From positions 118,903 through 182,902 of the forward strand of contig NZ_LMMM01000006.1 in NCBI RefSeq assembly GCF_001422245.1: a stretch of 64,000 bases of DNA, given 5' to 3'. Within the stretch, counting starts at the first letter, position 1; each line of letters opens with the position of its first letter. Source of the stretch: Rhizobium sp. Leaf262 (GTDB lineage Bacteria > Pseudomonadota > Alphaproteobacteria > Rhizobiales > Rhizobiaceae). Below are positions 7,525 through 17,026 of the stretch, piece by piece. The translations under genes and the position numbers were made by a program. The notes under the pieces are model-generated. The model made no database searches, was not told the DNA's origin, and worked only from the letters and a program-made list of their open reading frames with translations.

Positions 7525-9734
7525 CCCTCGTCGTTGAGCGTATCGAACTGAATAGGAAGGGCGCGCGCCCGGCAGCCGGTTGCGTCGTAAACGGCATTTG
7601 CGATGGCAGCGGCAACGCCGACGATCCCGATCTCACCGGCGCTTTTTGCGCCCAGAACGCCGGTGCCGGGATCGGGGAGCCCGACAAATGCGACATCGAT
7701 GTCGGGAATGTCGGCGTTCACAGGAACAAGATATTCGCCAAGGTCAGTGTTGATGTATCGGCCGAATCGGTCGTCGATATGTGTCGCTTCCCAAAGTGCT
7801 TGGCCGATCCCCATCGTGGCCGCCCCTATGATCTGGGATTTCGCCGTTACCGGGCTGAGGACCTGACCGACATCAATTGCGCTGACAAAACGTCGGACCC
7901 GAATGGAGCCGAAATCCGGATCGACAACCACCTCGCAAAAATGTGCCGCATTGCTTTCGACGCTCACCGGTAAAGCGCCATCAGGTGAAAAACTGCCAAA
8001 TCCCTCGATGGATCCGGTGCCGGTTTTCGACAGAGCCGCCAGAAGTTGGTCGTTACCGACATCCGGCGAGGATGATGTGAGAGACCGTAGCTTTGCCTTC
8101 AGGTCTTCACACGCCAGCAGAATTGCTCGTCCAACGCTTGCGACAATCCGTGACCCACCGGCTTGCGGGGCGAAGGGCAGGTCGGTATCCCCGAACTGTA
8201 GTTCCACGTTTTCGGCTGGTATCCCCAATGCCTCCGATACAATCCGCGGCATCACCGTCGTATTTCCCGTGCCAATCTCCGAAAGTCCGGTCGCGATGAC
8301 GGCACGCCCGGAGGGATAAAGCACGACCCGCGCGGTCGCGGCAGACGCGTATCGCGGATAACTTCCGGATGCCATGCCATGGCCAATGAGAAGCCGCCCC
8401 TCACGTCCACCGCGACGTTCTGCGCCTGCTCGCCAACCAAACCGCGATGCTCCGACCTCGTAGCACTGCTTCAATGCCGTGCTTGACCAGGGTTTGCCTG
8501 AATCCGGGTCTTCGGACGCGAAGTTTCGCAGGCGAAGATCGACAGGGTCGATCTGCAGTCTGACAGCAAGCTCGTCCATAGCGGTTTCAAGTGCGAACGA
8601 CCCGGTACTTTTTCCCGGTGCACGCATGGAGGTGCCAGCGGGGAAATTCAGGTGTACCAATTTCGTCGTGACGGAAACATTGGGACAGCCGTAGCGGGTA
8701 CGCGTCCTGCCGACACAGCCTTCGACATATTCATCGATCATTCCGCTTTGAACGAAAGCCTCATGTTTTATGGCCAGAAGCTGGCCTTTTTCATCGGCCC
8801 CTAATGCGACGTGCTGAACCAGTTCCGGACGGTGCCCAACCCCCGTGAACATCTGCGGTCGGGTCAGAACCAATTTCACGGGTCGCTCTACGAGGCGCGA
8901 TGCGAGCGCCGCGATATATCCGTGAGGCCAAAGCTGAAGCTTGCAGCCGAAGGCGCCGCCTACAAATTTTGAAACAACCCGCACTTTTTCTTTTTCCAGG
9001 CCGAATGCGCTTGCGAGGGCAGCGGCGATGATGTGAGGACCCTGATTGGCGTCATAGACGATCAGTTTTCCATCTTCCCACATGGCAAGCGTTGCGGGCG
9101 CTTCTATCGGATTATGATGGGCGGCGGGTGATCTATAAGTCTCGCTTACGATGACAGATGCGGCTTTGAGTGCTTCATCCACGTTGCCGCGCTGGGACGT
9201 TGCCGGTTCACCGCCTGGAATTTGTCCGGTCTGCGGTTCGCGTGCTTCGTGCGTATGCGCCTCCAACCCCACCTGGAGATGATCTTCAAAATATTCGATC
9301 TTGAGCGCGTGTGCGGCATAGGCTGCGTTTTCAAGCGAGTCTGCGATAACGGCTGCGACTGGCTGGCCTGCATAGCGAATGGTCGAATCCGCCAGCGTAA
9401 GGGTTGCGCCATGATCTGGCCGGCGCAGTATTTCTTCAGGCGTCGTTGGCCAAGTGGGCGCAGCATCACCGCGCAATTCCGCTGCGTTCAGATGTGAGAC
9501 AACACCCAGGACACCCTGGCATTGCATTGCAGTGTCGAGATCAATTGACACGACGCGTCCGCGGGCGATCGGGCTACATACGAGGACGGCATGGGTGAGA
9601 TTGTCCACCTTGTGGTCTGCGGTATATTTTGCCGCACCGATCACTTTGAAAGGCGCATCAGTACGTACCGATGACGAGAAGTGCGGTGCTGCTGAACTCT
9701 CGGGTAACGGTGCGTGCGAAAAGATTGATCCCAT
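7521..9734 (-). CDS. Molybdopterin-binding subunit of second aldehyde oxidoreductase
   Basis: This is a 737-residue catalytic subunit of the xanthine dehydrogenase family. It has the N-terminal aldehyde-oxidase alpha/beta hammerhead (KVIGAAKYTADH, about residues 29-40) followed by the molybdenum domain. Visible cofactor contacts include VSKFVGGAFGCK, AGTSMRAPGK and AQAGGSRIVAS, and the catalytic Glu sits in GAKSAGEIG near the C-terminus. The length and the small three-subunit layout match PaoC-type enzymes rather than fused xanthine dehydrogenases. It is first in a four-gene operon. About 290 bp upstream, up to the end of the LysR gene, hold no other gene and should contain the promoter. The enzyme needs the MCD form of Moco, consistent with MocA/XdhC genes at 54342-55990. 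Confidence 0.92.
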   Translation of the reverse strand: MGSIFSHAPLPESSAAPHFSSSVRTDAPFKVIGAAKYTADHKVDNLTHAVLVCSPIARGRVVSIDLDTAMQCQGVLGVVSHLNAAELRGDAAPTWPTTPEEILRRPDHGATLTLADSTIRYAGQPVAAVIADSLENAAYAAHALKIEYFEDHLQVGLEAHTHEAREPQTGQIPGGEPATSQRGNVDEALKAASVIVSETYRSPAAHHNPIEAPATLAMWEDGKLIVYDANQGPHIIAAALASAFGLEKEKVRVVSKFVGGAFGCKLQLWPHGYIAALASRLVERPVKLVLTRPQMFTGVGHRPELVQHVALGADEKGQLLAIKHEAFVQSGMIDEYVEGCVGRTRTRYGCPNVSVTTKLVHLNFPAGTSMRAPGKSTGSFALETAMDELAVRLQIDPVDLRLRNFASEDPDSGKPWSSTALKQCYEVGASRFGWRAGAERRGGREGRLLIGHGMASGSYPRYASAATARVVLYPSGRAVIATGLSEIGTGNTTVMPRIVSEALGIPAENVELQFGDTDLPFAPQAGGSRIVASVGRAILLACEDLKAKLRSLTSSSPDVGNDQLLAALSKTGTGSIEGFGSFSPDGALPVSVESNAAHFCEVVVDPDFGSIRVRRFVSAIDVGQVLSPVTAKSQIIGAATMGIGQALWEATHIDDRFGRYINTDLGEYLVPVNADIPDIDVAFVGLPDPGTGVLGAKSAGEIGIVGVAAAIANAVYDATGCRARALPIQFDTLNDEG

Positions 9735-10023
9735 CCAATAACTCCGTAGTTCGCTCCGTCGGCATGCGGATCGAAGGTCTTGCCGTGCGGGGATAGAAAT
9801 AGCTCAACGGCCCGGAATGTTTCGCGCCAATTTGTCGCTACAACGCGGACAGAAAAGGCGAGAAAGATTGCGGACGGCCAGTATCGACGCACCAAACATG
9901 GGACGCTTGGTGCGTCGCGTGTTCGCACCGCCTCGCCTTAGCAAGTGGCATGGCAAGTCTAGGCCAATAGGGGTGGTCGCGCCCTGTGGCAGCGAAATCA
10001 GATGTGCTTGGTGCTGGTTCGGC

Positions 10024-10938
10024 TCAGTTAGCGGCTGGCTGCTTTAAGCGCGACAGCGCAAACTGCTTGAAGGCCTCGACTGCCGGAGATTTGTATTCAT
10101 CGACAGACGTGTAGATGAAAGCCGGCCAGTAAAAATGGTTCCACTCCGGCATCACCTCGACCAATTCCCCTTTGAGAATGAGATCTTTCGCAACGAAGTC
10201 GAGCAGGCGAACGATGCCGTAACCATTCAGAGCCGCCGCGACAAGTGACGGCGCATCATTCAGGGTTAGGCCACAATCTGGGGCAATCGACTGCCGTTCC
10301 CCTGTCGCATTGACAAAGTCCCATGCGTACGGCTTGCCGGTTGTCGCGTCGATCATACGAATACAGCGATGATTGCCCAGAATGTCACCAGGAGCAGACG
10401 GTCTGCCGAACCGCTCGATATAGGCCGAACTTGCGCAGGTGACCACGCGGCTTGTCAGCAGAAGCTGCTTGTCGAGATCGTTGGATTTGGGCTCTCCGAA
10501 CCGGATTGCGGCATCGACACCTTCTGAAAGTAGATTGTCGATCCGGTCTCGTACAAACAAATCGACCTTTACCTGAGGGTTGTCCGCGAGAAAATCAGGC
10601 AGGATCGGGATCAAGAGATAAGGACCCAACGCGCCGTCTGTCGATACGCGCAATCGCCCCCTGACATTCGTTGCCGACGCGGGTCTTGCAGTCCGTCCCA
10701 GTGCCTCTAGCAATGGAGTTGTCTCATCCAGAAAAGTCCGTCCCTGATCGGTCAGTTTGATCGCGCGTGAGTTGCGGTCGAACAGCCGCATGCCGGTTCG
10801 GTCTTCGAGCCGACCGATCGCTTTTCCAATCCCCGACCTCGACAAGCCAAGCTGTTCGCCTGCCTTCGCATAGCTGCCTGTTTTGGCAACAGCGACGAAC
10901 ACAGTAATGCCCGCGATTATTCTGCCGTCGAATATCAA
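10024..10938 (-). CDS. LysR-family transcriptional regulator
   Basis: This 304-residue LysR regulator has the N-terminal winged HTH visible as AGEQLGLSRSGIGKAIGRLEDRTGMRLFDR (described here by its ends, residues about 27-56). A periplasmic-binding-protein-like effector domain follows from about residue 90. The gene is transcribed in the same direction as the molybdoenzyme operon that follows it, with about 290 bp between, so it may regulate that operon from upstream rather than divergently. The ligand is unknown. Confidence 0.9.
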   Translation of the reverse strand: MIFDGRIIAGITVFVAVAKTGSYAKAGEQLGLSRSGIGKAIGRLEDRTGMRLFDRNSRAIKLTDQGRTFLDETTPLLEALGRTARPASATNVRGRLRVSTDGALGPYLLIPILPDFLADNPQVKVDLFVRDRIDNLLSEGVDAAIRFGEPKSNDLDKQLLLTSRVVTCASSAYIERFGRPSAPGDILGNHRCIRMIDATTGKPYAWDFVNATGERQSIAPDCGLTLNDAPSLVAAALNGYGIVRLLDFVAKDLILKGELVEVMPEWNHFYWPAFIYTSVDEYKSPAVEAFKQFALSRLKQPAAN

Positions 10939-11093
10939 GGGCGTCCTCCGTTTGCAGGGTCATGGTTCGGGAAGAAAATAAGCGGTAACGATCAGGCGCA
11001 CATGCTCATTTAAGTTTCAGACGCTGTAGATTTTTTTCCTAGCCGATTTGCTAAAGCGCGAACCGTAAATGTCCGACCGCCTGCGACTTTTGG

Positions 11094-11543
11094 TCAGTAA
11101 GAATGCTGCGTGTCAAACTTCCGCTGGCAGTCTTCTATGGTGTCGATGTTGGCCAAAGTCCACTGAAAGAGCGTCGAAAAGGGCTCTTTCAGTGACTGAC
11201 CAAGCGGGCTCAGAGCATATTCTACCCCAAGCACGCGTCCGGGCAAAACCCGACGCGTGATCATGCCATTGCGTTCCAGCTTGCGTAACGTCTGTGTCAA
11301 AACCCTTTGTGTGACGCCGTCCAACTGCCGCTTGATGGCGTTGAAGCGTTTCGGCTCGTTTAAAACCTCCAACACCATCATCGACCATTTATCAGCAATT
11401 TGATCAAGAATCACGCGGCTTGGACAGTCCGCTCGATAAACAATCTCTACGTCGCTAATCGGTATTCTCCAGCATCCTTGGTATGTTTCAAGTGCGTAAT
11501 TGACGACTAATATAACGAATACCATCTTGTATCGAGCAGGCAA
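11094..11543 (-). CDS. HxlR-family transcriptional regulator
   Basis: This is an HxlR-type winged-helix protein. The signature Cys-Pro-Ser-Arg is followed by VILDQIADKWSMMVLEVL and the recognition region RFNAIKRQLDGVTQRVLTQTLRKLERNG. The family normally has about 10-15 residues before the Cys, whereas the open frame gives about 40. The true start may therefore lie downstream of 11543, but no good ATG is present closer in. It is divergent from the enoyl-CoA hydratase gene at 11588, which is the most likely target. Members of this family often sense quinones or electrophiles through the conserved Cys; that is family knowledge, not shown here. Confidence 0.8.
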   Translation of the reverse strand: MPARYKMVFVILVVNYALETYQGCWRIPISDVEIVYRADCPSRVILDQIADKWSMMVLEVLNEPKRFNAIKRQLDGVTQRVLTQTLRKLERNGMITRRVLPGRVLGVEYALSPLGQSLKEPFSTLFQWTLANIDTIEDCQRKFDTQHSY

Positions 11544-11587
11544 GTCCGCTGAGCGGGCTCATTTTCAGTACAGCCAGGGATGGAAAA

Positions 11588-12445
11588 ATGAAGTTAGAAC
11601 GCCTCAATGTGTTCTCTGAAAAAGGTGTGGCAACGATCACGATTCACAATCCGCCGGTGAACGTTCTTGATGTCGCGTTGATGAAAGAACTGCGCCATGT
11701 CCTTTTGACGATGCGCGATCGCTCCGACATTCTCGTGCTGGTGTTCGACAGCGCCAATCCTGATTTCTTCATTGCGCATGTCGATATGACACTCATCGAT
11801 GAGCCGCATGCATTCGACGATATTGCTCGCGAAGCACCCGAAGGACTGAACCCATTTCAGGCGCTTGGTGAGTTGATCCGGGAACAGCCTCAGGTCACCA
11901 TCGTAAAGCTCGCAGGAATAGCGCGGGGCGGCGGCGCGGAATTCGTTACTGCCGCCGATATGGTCTTTGCGGCGGAAGGCAAGGCGGGTCTCGCGCAATG
12001 CGAGGCGCTCATGGGTATCATTCCAGGCGGCGGCGGTACGCAGTACCTGGCAAGCCGAATGACAAGGGCGCGCGCGCTTGAAATTATTCTTGGAGCGGAT
12101 TTGATTGATGCCGAAACCGCAGAGCGGTATGGCTGGATAAACCGAGCCATTCCTTTGGAGCAGCTAGACAGCTTTATCAGTCGGTTGGCCCACAATCTCG
12201 CGGCCTTGCCTGAAGGTGTGATTGCTGCTGCAAAGTTGGCAATCCCTGGGCCTGATCTTGGTGTCGGCTTCCTTCGGGAGCACGAGGCCTGGGCAGGTCT
12301 GTTCGCAAAGCCTGCGGCTGCAACGCTCATTCGGGGAGGCCTCGCATCCGGGGCCCAAACACGTGACGGGGAGCTAAATCTGGAGGCGTTGCTCAGAGGT
12401 CTCGACGGCTCTAGCTTTGCGAATAATGCCCTGAGTGAGAATTGA
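11588..12445 (+). CDS. Enoyl-CoA hydratase/isomerase family protein
   Basis: This 285-residue crotonase-fold protein has the first oxyanion segment near IHNPPVNVLDVALMKEL and the second at AGIARGGGAEFVTAADMVFA (about residues 102-121). The latter replaces the usual Gly-Gly with RGGGAEF. The catalytic Glu position of hydratases is approximated by CEALMGIIPGGGGTQYL. The family is broad (hydratase, isomerase, decarboxylase) and the substrate cannot be assigned. It is divergent from the HxlR regulator by about 45 bp and may be under its control. Confidence 0.8.
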   Translation: MKLERLNVFSEKGVATITIHNPPVNVLDVALMKELRHVLLTMRDRSDILVLVFDSANPDFFIAHVDMTLIDEPHAFDDIAREAPEGLNPFQALGELIREQPQVTIVKLAGIARGGGAEFVTAADMVFAAEGKAGLAQCEALMGIIPGGGGTQYLASRMTRARALEIILGADLIDAETAERYGWINRAIPLEQLDSFISRLAHNLAALPEGVIAAAKLAIPGPDLGVGFLREHEAWAGLFAKPAAATLIRGGLASGAQTRDGELNLEALLRGLDGSSFANNALSEN

Positions 12446-12657
12446 AATATAGCAGATCCGGTCACGGCGCTCAAACCCGCTTCGATGTGGAGAAATTCTT
12501 TCATTGTGAGGAAAGCCCTTGGCGTTTTCGTATGGGAGCAGACAAGAAGCTACGACTCTGTAAAATGCGCGGACGTGGTCGTGATCTGCATCATAATAAC
12601 GACACTCTCAACAAGGCATGTGAGCGACGGACTATCGATACCTTCAGGAGAAGAAGC

Positions 12658-13032
12658 ATGTTCACGCACGTCATGATCGGCAGTAACGACTTGGAGAGAG
12701 CCAAGTCATTTTATGACGCGACTTTTGTAGCCTTGGGTGGAAAGCCTGGCGAAATAGATGCGAGAGGCCGTTTGATCTATATCCACGAGGGTGGCCGTCT
12801 GATGATTACGACCCCGATCGATGGCAATCCAGCGACCGCAGCGAACGGCGGAACGATTGGTATCGTCGCCTCGACCCCGGATCACGTTCTGGCATGGCAT
12901 GAGGCGGGTACCAGACACGGTGGTACGGCGATAGAAAGCCCTCCCACGGAACGTACCAATGGTTCGTTTGTAGCGTATCTTCGCGACCCGGATGGCAACA
13001 AACTCACGGTCCGGACCCTGCCGACGAAGTAA
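12658..13032 (+). CDS. VOC/glyoxalase family protein
   Basis: This 124-residue single-module vicinal oxygen chelate protein begins MFTHVMIGSNDLERAKSFYDATF, with the first metal His at position 4. It ends with a typical FVAYLRDPDGNKLTV stretch that replaces the last metal-binding Glu region of glyoxalase I. The start at 12658 gives the family length; the frame is open upstream but that part has no homology-like character. The role is unknown. Candidates are a glyoxalase-like or resistance-type protein. Confidence 0.75.
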   Translation: MFTHVMIGSNDLERAKSFYDATFVALGGKPGEIDARGRLIYIHEGGRLMITTPIDGNPATAANGGTIGIVASTPDHVLAWHEAGTRHGGTAIESPPTERTNGSFVAYLRDPDGNKLTVRTLPTK

Positions 13033-13333
13033 CCCGGTTGGCACGGCATGCCGGGCCAAATAGTGGCGTCGGTTCTGCGCAAATCTCCGGCTCTGTGGCG
13101 ACGGCCTGTGTTTATCTATCGAAAGCCATCTCATGAGTTGGGATGCTGCCGTTGTTCCGGCACCATCTACGCCATCGGGCCACACAACCGATGAAACTTG
13201 AAAAAGCTTCGATTGGGATACTTATTCAAAAGCTCCTCAGCGTGAGCATGGAAGAAATTTGAGTAACGTTACGTGTCTTCATAGAGCCTTCATCTGCCAG
13301 GTCGATCGGTAAGAGGATCGTCACCGACTGGAT
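13033..13333 (+). other. Convergent intergenic region, no gene seen
   Basis: About 300 bp lie between the 3' ends of the VOC gene and the MetF-like gene. I see no credible coding sequence and no strong terminator hairpin with a T-run. Confidence 0.5.
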
Positions 13334-14263
13334 CTATCGTAATGAACCAGCGCGCTGGCGCTCGTTCTCAGCAGAATGTTGTTTCATCCACTCGACCGCC
13401 GCCGGGATGCCGCCCAACGGGAAAACATGTAGCTGCTCCAGCAGGCTGTCTGGGTTCTTTGATTTGTATTCCAGAAGATCTCTCACGACATCCGTTGGCT
13501 CATACGGCATAAGAAGGCGGGTTACATCGAAGGCTCGCTTCTTCAGCACCTGGAGCGAGGCGCCGACGCCACAGGTTGCCGCGTACTGAATAAGAGTCTT
13601 CAGCTTCGCAGGGCCAGCAATTCCCACATGCACAGGTATGGTGACGCCCATGTCGCGAATGCGCTCGGCCCAGTTTGTCACAGCGCTCGCTTCAAATGCG
13701 AACTGCGTCACGATAGCCATTTCTGCATCAGTTCTGGATGCAAAATCCTGCTTCGAGGCAAGTGCGCTATCGACGTTGGTCGTACCGCCTTGCTTGTCTA
13801 TGTCACGGCTGCCTTCCGGGTGGCCCGCAATGTGCAGGCGGTTAAAGCCGTGACGGTCAAACAAACCTGTTTCCATCAACTGGATTGCGCTTTCGAATGC
13901 TCCATCCGGCTTTGCGTTGTTTCCGCCCAGAAGCAGTGCCTGTTTGACATCTGCCTCTTCACGATAGCGGAAAATCCAGTCCTCCAGCGTTGCAGCGTTT
14001 GGAATGCTGCGTGCCGGAAAATGTGGCATGACAGGAAACCCCTGCTCGTGAATGCGGCGCGCGGTCATGACCATATCCTCAATCGGCGTGCCGCCAATGT
14101 GCGCGATGTAAACACGCGTGCCTTTGGGAAGGATGGCCCGAAAGTCGTCGATCTTTGCCGCCGTGCGTGGCGTCACTTCGATCGACCACTGCTCCATCAA
14201 GGTCGATACGGAACCTTTCGGTTCCCTCAGATGCGAATGGACGGAATTGGGCAGTTGCATCAT
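13334..14263 (-). CDS. metF: Methylenetetrahydrofolate reductase-like protein (MetF family)
   Basis: This 309-residue TIM-barrel protein of the MetF family would reversibly convert 5-methyl-THF and 5,10-methylene-THF. Family features are SIEVTPRTAAKIDD near the N-terminus, VYIAHIGGTPIEDMV, LLLGGNNA (the flavin/folate site loop) and LHIAGHPEG. The start is one of two adjacent ATGs at 14263/14260, preceded by a strong AAGGAGG at 8 bp. The GntR-type palindrome at 14287-14302 lies just upstream. Its companions are a LigM/DesA-type O-demethylase and PurU, so here it most likely oxidises the methyl-THF formed by aromatic O-demethylation rather than serving methionine synthesis. That role is inferred from context. 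Confidence 0.85.
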   Translation of the reverse strand: MMQLPNSVHSHLREPKGSVSTLMEQWSIEVTPRTAAKIDDFRAILPKGTRVYIAHIGGTPIEDMVMTARRIHEQGFPVMPHFPARSIPNAATLEDWIFRYREEADVKQALLLGGNNAKPDGAFESAIQLMETGLFDRHGFNRLHIAGHPEGSRDIDKQGGTTNVDSALASKQDFASRTDAEMAIVTQFAFEASAVTNWAERIRDMGVTIPVHVGIAGPAKLKTLIQYAATCGVGASLQVLKKRAFDVTRLLMPYEPTDVVRDLLEYKSKNPDSLLEQLHVFPLGGIPAAVEWMKQHSAENERQRAGSLR

Positions 14264-14286
14264 CCGGTCGACCTCCTTGATGTCAG

Positions 14287-14302
14287 TTAATGTATACATT
14301 AA
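14287..14302. promoter_or_regulatory. Palindromic operator A (TTAATGTATACATTAA), likely GntR/FCD site
   Basis: A perfect 16-bp palindrome is centred about 32 bp upstream of the MetF-like start codon. Its core ATGTATACAT recurs at 22125, 23145 and 29450, each time in front of a gene of the aromatic cluster. GntR/FCD regulators commonly bind TNGTATACNA-like palindromes, so the adjacent GntR gene at 22295 is the natural binder (inference). Confidence 0.7.
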
Positions 14303-14666
14303 GAATGGATCGCTGATCAAGCCAGTTAAAGGATTAGCAGAAAATAGCGATATTTATTGGGATAATTATTGCTTTCGCCTTCGCTATATAACATAAATGC
14401 ATACATTGATGAGCCGCTTGGCTTGATCTCGCCTTTTTGGAGGAAAAGGTCACCTCGCCCGATGGCTGGCAGTCGTCGCGGCGAAAAGCCTTGATCCTCA
14501 AGGTCGTGATCGACTCGCGCGGATGGGAGGAGGACAGCCGTGCTTTGCAATCTCAAGCGTTGGCGCAGTTGGGAATGTCCGTCGCAGGCCGCCGGAAGGT
14601 TATGCTGCCCGGCGATATCGAGGAAATCTGAAAGCCGGGACGGGAGAGGGCAGGGGGAGCCGCACG
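14303..14666 (+). other. Divergent promoter region between MetF-like gene and the dioxygenase/gal operon
   Basis: About 360 bp hold no convincing gene. The left part is AT-rich and contains operator B at 14396-14407. The rest is a probable long 5' leader for the plus-strand operon that starts at 14667. Confidence 0.6.
14396..14407. promoter_or_regulatory. Palindromic operator B (AATGCATACATT, one mismatch)
   Basis: This site matches the repeated 12-bp form AATGTATACATT except for one base. It sits in the divergent region between the MetF-like gene and the dioxygenase operon, about 100 bp from operator A, so it could control the plus-strand operon. Confidence 0.6.
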
Positions 14667-15623
14667 ATGGAAGCTTGTTATGATGTCGCCCATCTCGGTC
14701 ATGTCGAACTTTATACCGACAAGTTCGACGAGAGCTTGGATTTTTTCACGCGCATCTATGGCCTGACGCCAAGTCTGATTGAAGATGGCTGTGCCTATCT
14801 CCGCGCTTTCGACGACTATGAGTTTCATTCGCTCAAGCTGGTGCGCCATCACACGACAGGTATAGGACACGTTGCGTATCGTGCTGCTTCGCCTCAAGCG
14901 CTTGAGAGGCGAGTAAAGGCAATCGAGATGATGGGATGCGGCATTGGCTGGGTGGATGGTGATGAAGGCCATGGCCCTGCCTATCGTTTCGCGGATCCCG
15001 ACGGGCATATCTTCGAGCTTTATTATGAAACCCGCATCTATCAAGCGCCGCTGGAAGAACGTCCTGCGCTGAAAAACATCTCCCAGCGTTACCACGGTCG
15101 GGGAGCTTGTCCGCGGCGAATTGATCACCTTAATCTTCTGGCGGCGGATGTGTCGGCAGTCCGCGACTTCATGACGGGCGCGCTTGGCAGTCGAGTAACC
15201 GAGCAGGTCCAGTTGGACAACGGTCGGCTGGGTGCCTGCTGGTTTACCGTCAACAACAAGAGCTACGATATCGCCTATGCGGAAGATCATACTGGCGAAA
15301 AAGGCCGGTTTCACCACATCACCTATGCGGTCGACCAGCGCGAAGACATTTTACGCGCCGCCGACATCTTCCTCGAAAACGGCGTCCACATCGAAACCGG
15401 GCCGCATAAGCATGCAATCCAGGGCACCTTCTTCCTCTATGTCTGGGAGCCCGCTGGCAACCGGGTGGAACTTGCCAATGCCGGCGCCCGGCTGATCCTC
15501 AGACCCGATTGGCCAATCGTCACGTGGACGGAGACTGAGCGCAAGAAGGGCCAGGCCTGGGGTTTGAAAACAATCGAGACATTTCACACACATGGCACGC
15601 CCCCTGTGGGCAGGAAGGACTAG
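14667..15623 (+). CDS. Type I (VOC) extradiol dioxygenase, catechol 2,3-dioxygenase-like
   Basis: This 318-residue protein has two VOC modules. The metal ligands of type I extradiol dioxygenases can be placed: His in HLGHVELYT, His in FHHITYAVDQ and Glu in GNRVELANAG. Further family markers are FADPDGHIFELYYE in module one and the long C-terminal RLILRPDWP stretch. It starts the six-gene plus-strand operon with galB, galC, galD, purU and a DUF1932 gene; the stop is 3 bp before galB. The cluster also holds a separate LigAB-type enzyme, so this dioxygenase may act on a different ring substrate, such as a methoxylated catechol. The ATG at 14667 gives the normal length. Confidence 0.85.
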   Translation: MEACYDVAHLGHVELYTDKFDESLDFFTRIYGLTPSLIEDGCAYLRAFDDYEFHSLKLVRHHTTGIGHVAYRAASPQALERRVKAIEMMGCGIGWVDGDEGHGPAYRFADPDGHIFELYYETRIYQAPLEERPALKNISQRYHGRGACPRRIDHLNLLAADVSAVRDFMTGALGSRVTEQVQLDNGRLGACWFTVNNKSYDIAYAEDHTGEKGRFHHITYAVDQREDILRAADIFLENGVHIETGPHKHAIQGTFFLYVWEPAGNRVELANAGARLILRPDWPIVTWTETERKKGQAWGLKTIETFHTHGTPPVGRKD

Positions 15624-15626
15624 GTC

Positions 15627-16355
15627 ATGGCAAAAACCGCCTTGGTAATCAGCGCACACTCAGCAGATTTCGTCTGGCGTTGCGGCGGAGCGATCGCGCT
15701 CCACCAAGAAAAGGGCTACGAGGTCACGGTTGTCTGCCTTTCCTATGGTGAGCGGGGAGAAAGCGCAAAGCTTTGGAAAAAACCGGATATGACGCTGGAT
15801 AAGGTCAAGACAGCGCGGCGGATCGAGGCAGAGAACGCGGCAAAGCAACTGAACGTTCACGACATCCAATTCTTCGATCTCGGCGATTATCCGCTGGAAG
15901 TCGATCGTGACGCGAAATATCGACTGGTCGATGTCATCAGGCAGGTCCAGCCAGACTTCATGCTCAGCCATTCAAAGTGGGACCCTTACAACACCGATCA
16001 CATGTACGCGATGCAGATCGCGCTTGAAGCCCGAATGATCGCTCAGGCATGGGGCCATAACCCCGGTGAGAAGGTGCTCGGAGCACCGCAACTCTATCTG
16101 TTTGAACCGCATCAGACCGAGCAGATGGACTGGAAGCCAAACATCTTCCTGGATATTTCCAGCGTCTGGGAAAAGAAGTGGGCCGCAATCCAGTGCATGG
16201 AAGGGCAAGAGCATCTCTGGCACTATTACAAGAATGTTGCAGAGAACCGCGGGAACCACTTCATGCGCAACTCCGGCGGTCAGTCCGGTGGCCGTCAGTC
16301 AACACACGCTGAAGGCTTTGAGGCGATCTTTCCAAGAACCGTGGATGAACTCTGA
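15627..16355 (+). CDS. galB: 4-oxalomesaconate hydratase, GalB-like (PIG-L/LmbE family)
   Basis: This 242-residue PIG-L/LmbE-fold zinc enzyme begins [21 protein letters not shown]. In deacetylases of this fold the motif is AHPDDE; the HSADFVWR variant is the form I associate with GalB hydratases of gallate catabolism. Other metal ligands are expected in the [11 protein letters not shown] segment (about residues 114-124). GalB hydrates the enol form of 4-oxalomesaconate to 4-carboxy-4-hydroxy-2-oxoadipate. Directly adjacent galC and galD genes support this strongly. It is cytoplasmic and overlaps the next start by 1 bp. Confidence 0.85.
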   Translation: MAKTALVISAHSADFVWRCGGAIALHQEKGYEVTVVCLSYGERGESAKLWKKPDMTLDKVKTARRIEAENAAKQLNVHDIQFFDLGDYPLEVDRDAKYRLVDVIRQVQPDFMLSHSKWDPYNTDHMYAMQIALEARMIAQAWGHNPGEKVLGAPQLYLFEPHQTEQMDWKPNIFLDISSVWEKKWAAIQCMEGQEHLWHYYKNVAENRGNHFMRNSGGQSGGRQSTHAEGFEAIFPRTVDEL

Positions 16356-17026
16356 TGGGCGTGGTGGTTCAGAACATTGATCGCGCCGAGCAGTCGGTGA
16401 TCGACCGGCTGGCAACGTCTGGCGTGGCCACCGTGCATGAAGCGCAGGGACGAAAGGGATTGCTGGCCAGCTATATGCGGCCGATCTTCTCTGGTGCGCG
16501 TCTGGCGGCTAGTGCAATCACCATCTCCGCACCTCCAGGCGATAACTGGATGCTGCACGTGGCAATCGAGCAGTTGAAGAGTGGCGATATTTTTGTGCTG
16601 GCCCCGACAAGTCCCTGTGAGGATGGATATTTCGGCGATCTGCTGGCGACGTCCGCTCAAGCCCGTGGTTGCCGGGGTCTGATCATCGACGCCGGTGTAC
16701 GCGACATCTTAGACCTGAAGGCGATGAATTTCCCGGTTTGGTCAAAAGCCGTCTTTGCTCAGGGAACGGTCAAGGAGACACTGGGCTCGGTGAATGTTCC
16801 GGTGGTTTGTGCCGGTGCGCTGATCTATCCCGGTGACGTAATCGTTGCCGATGACGACGGCGTTTGCGTTGTTCGTCGTGACGAGGCGGAATCTGTTGCC
16901 AAGAAAGCCGAAGAGCGGGTGGCAGGGGAAGAAGCCAAGCGCGTCAGAATGGCCGCCGGCGAACTCGGCCTCGACATCTACAAGATGCGCGAGCGGCTTG
17001 CGGAAAAGGGCCTGAAATATGTCTGA
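16355..17026 (+). CDS. galC: 4-carboxy-4-hydroxy-2-oxoadipate aldolase (GalC/LigK)
   Basis: This 223-residue class II pyruvate aldolase of the RraA/HMG aldolase family would cleave 4-carboxy-4-hydroxy-2-oxoadipate to pyruvate and oxaloacetate. Signature segments are [36 protein letters not shown] (metal and substrate site, about residues 89-112) and the [16 protein letters not shown] strand. The C-terminal helix is longer than in RraA, as in LigK. It overlaps galB by 1 bp and galD by 8 bp, so the three are coupled. Confidence 0.93.
   Translation: MGVVVQNIDRAEQSVIDRLATSGVATVHEAQGRKGLLASYMRPIFSGARLAASAITISAPPGDNWMLHVAIEQLKSGDIFVLAPTSPCEDGYFGDLLATSAQARGCRGLIIDAGVRDILDLKAMNFPVWSKAVFAQGTVKETLGSVNVPVVCAGALIYPGDVIVADDDGVCVVRRDEAESVAKKAEERVAGEEAKRVRMAAGELGLDIYKMRERLAEKGLKYV

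Noticed and set aside
14553..15317. 254-codon open frame on the minus strand over the VOC dioxygenase gene
   Set aside because: It is antisense to a gene with clear metal ligands, starts and family length. It has no ribosome site or family features.
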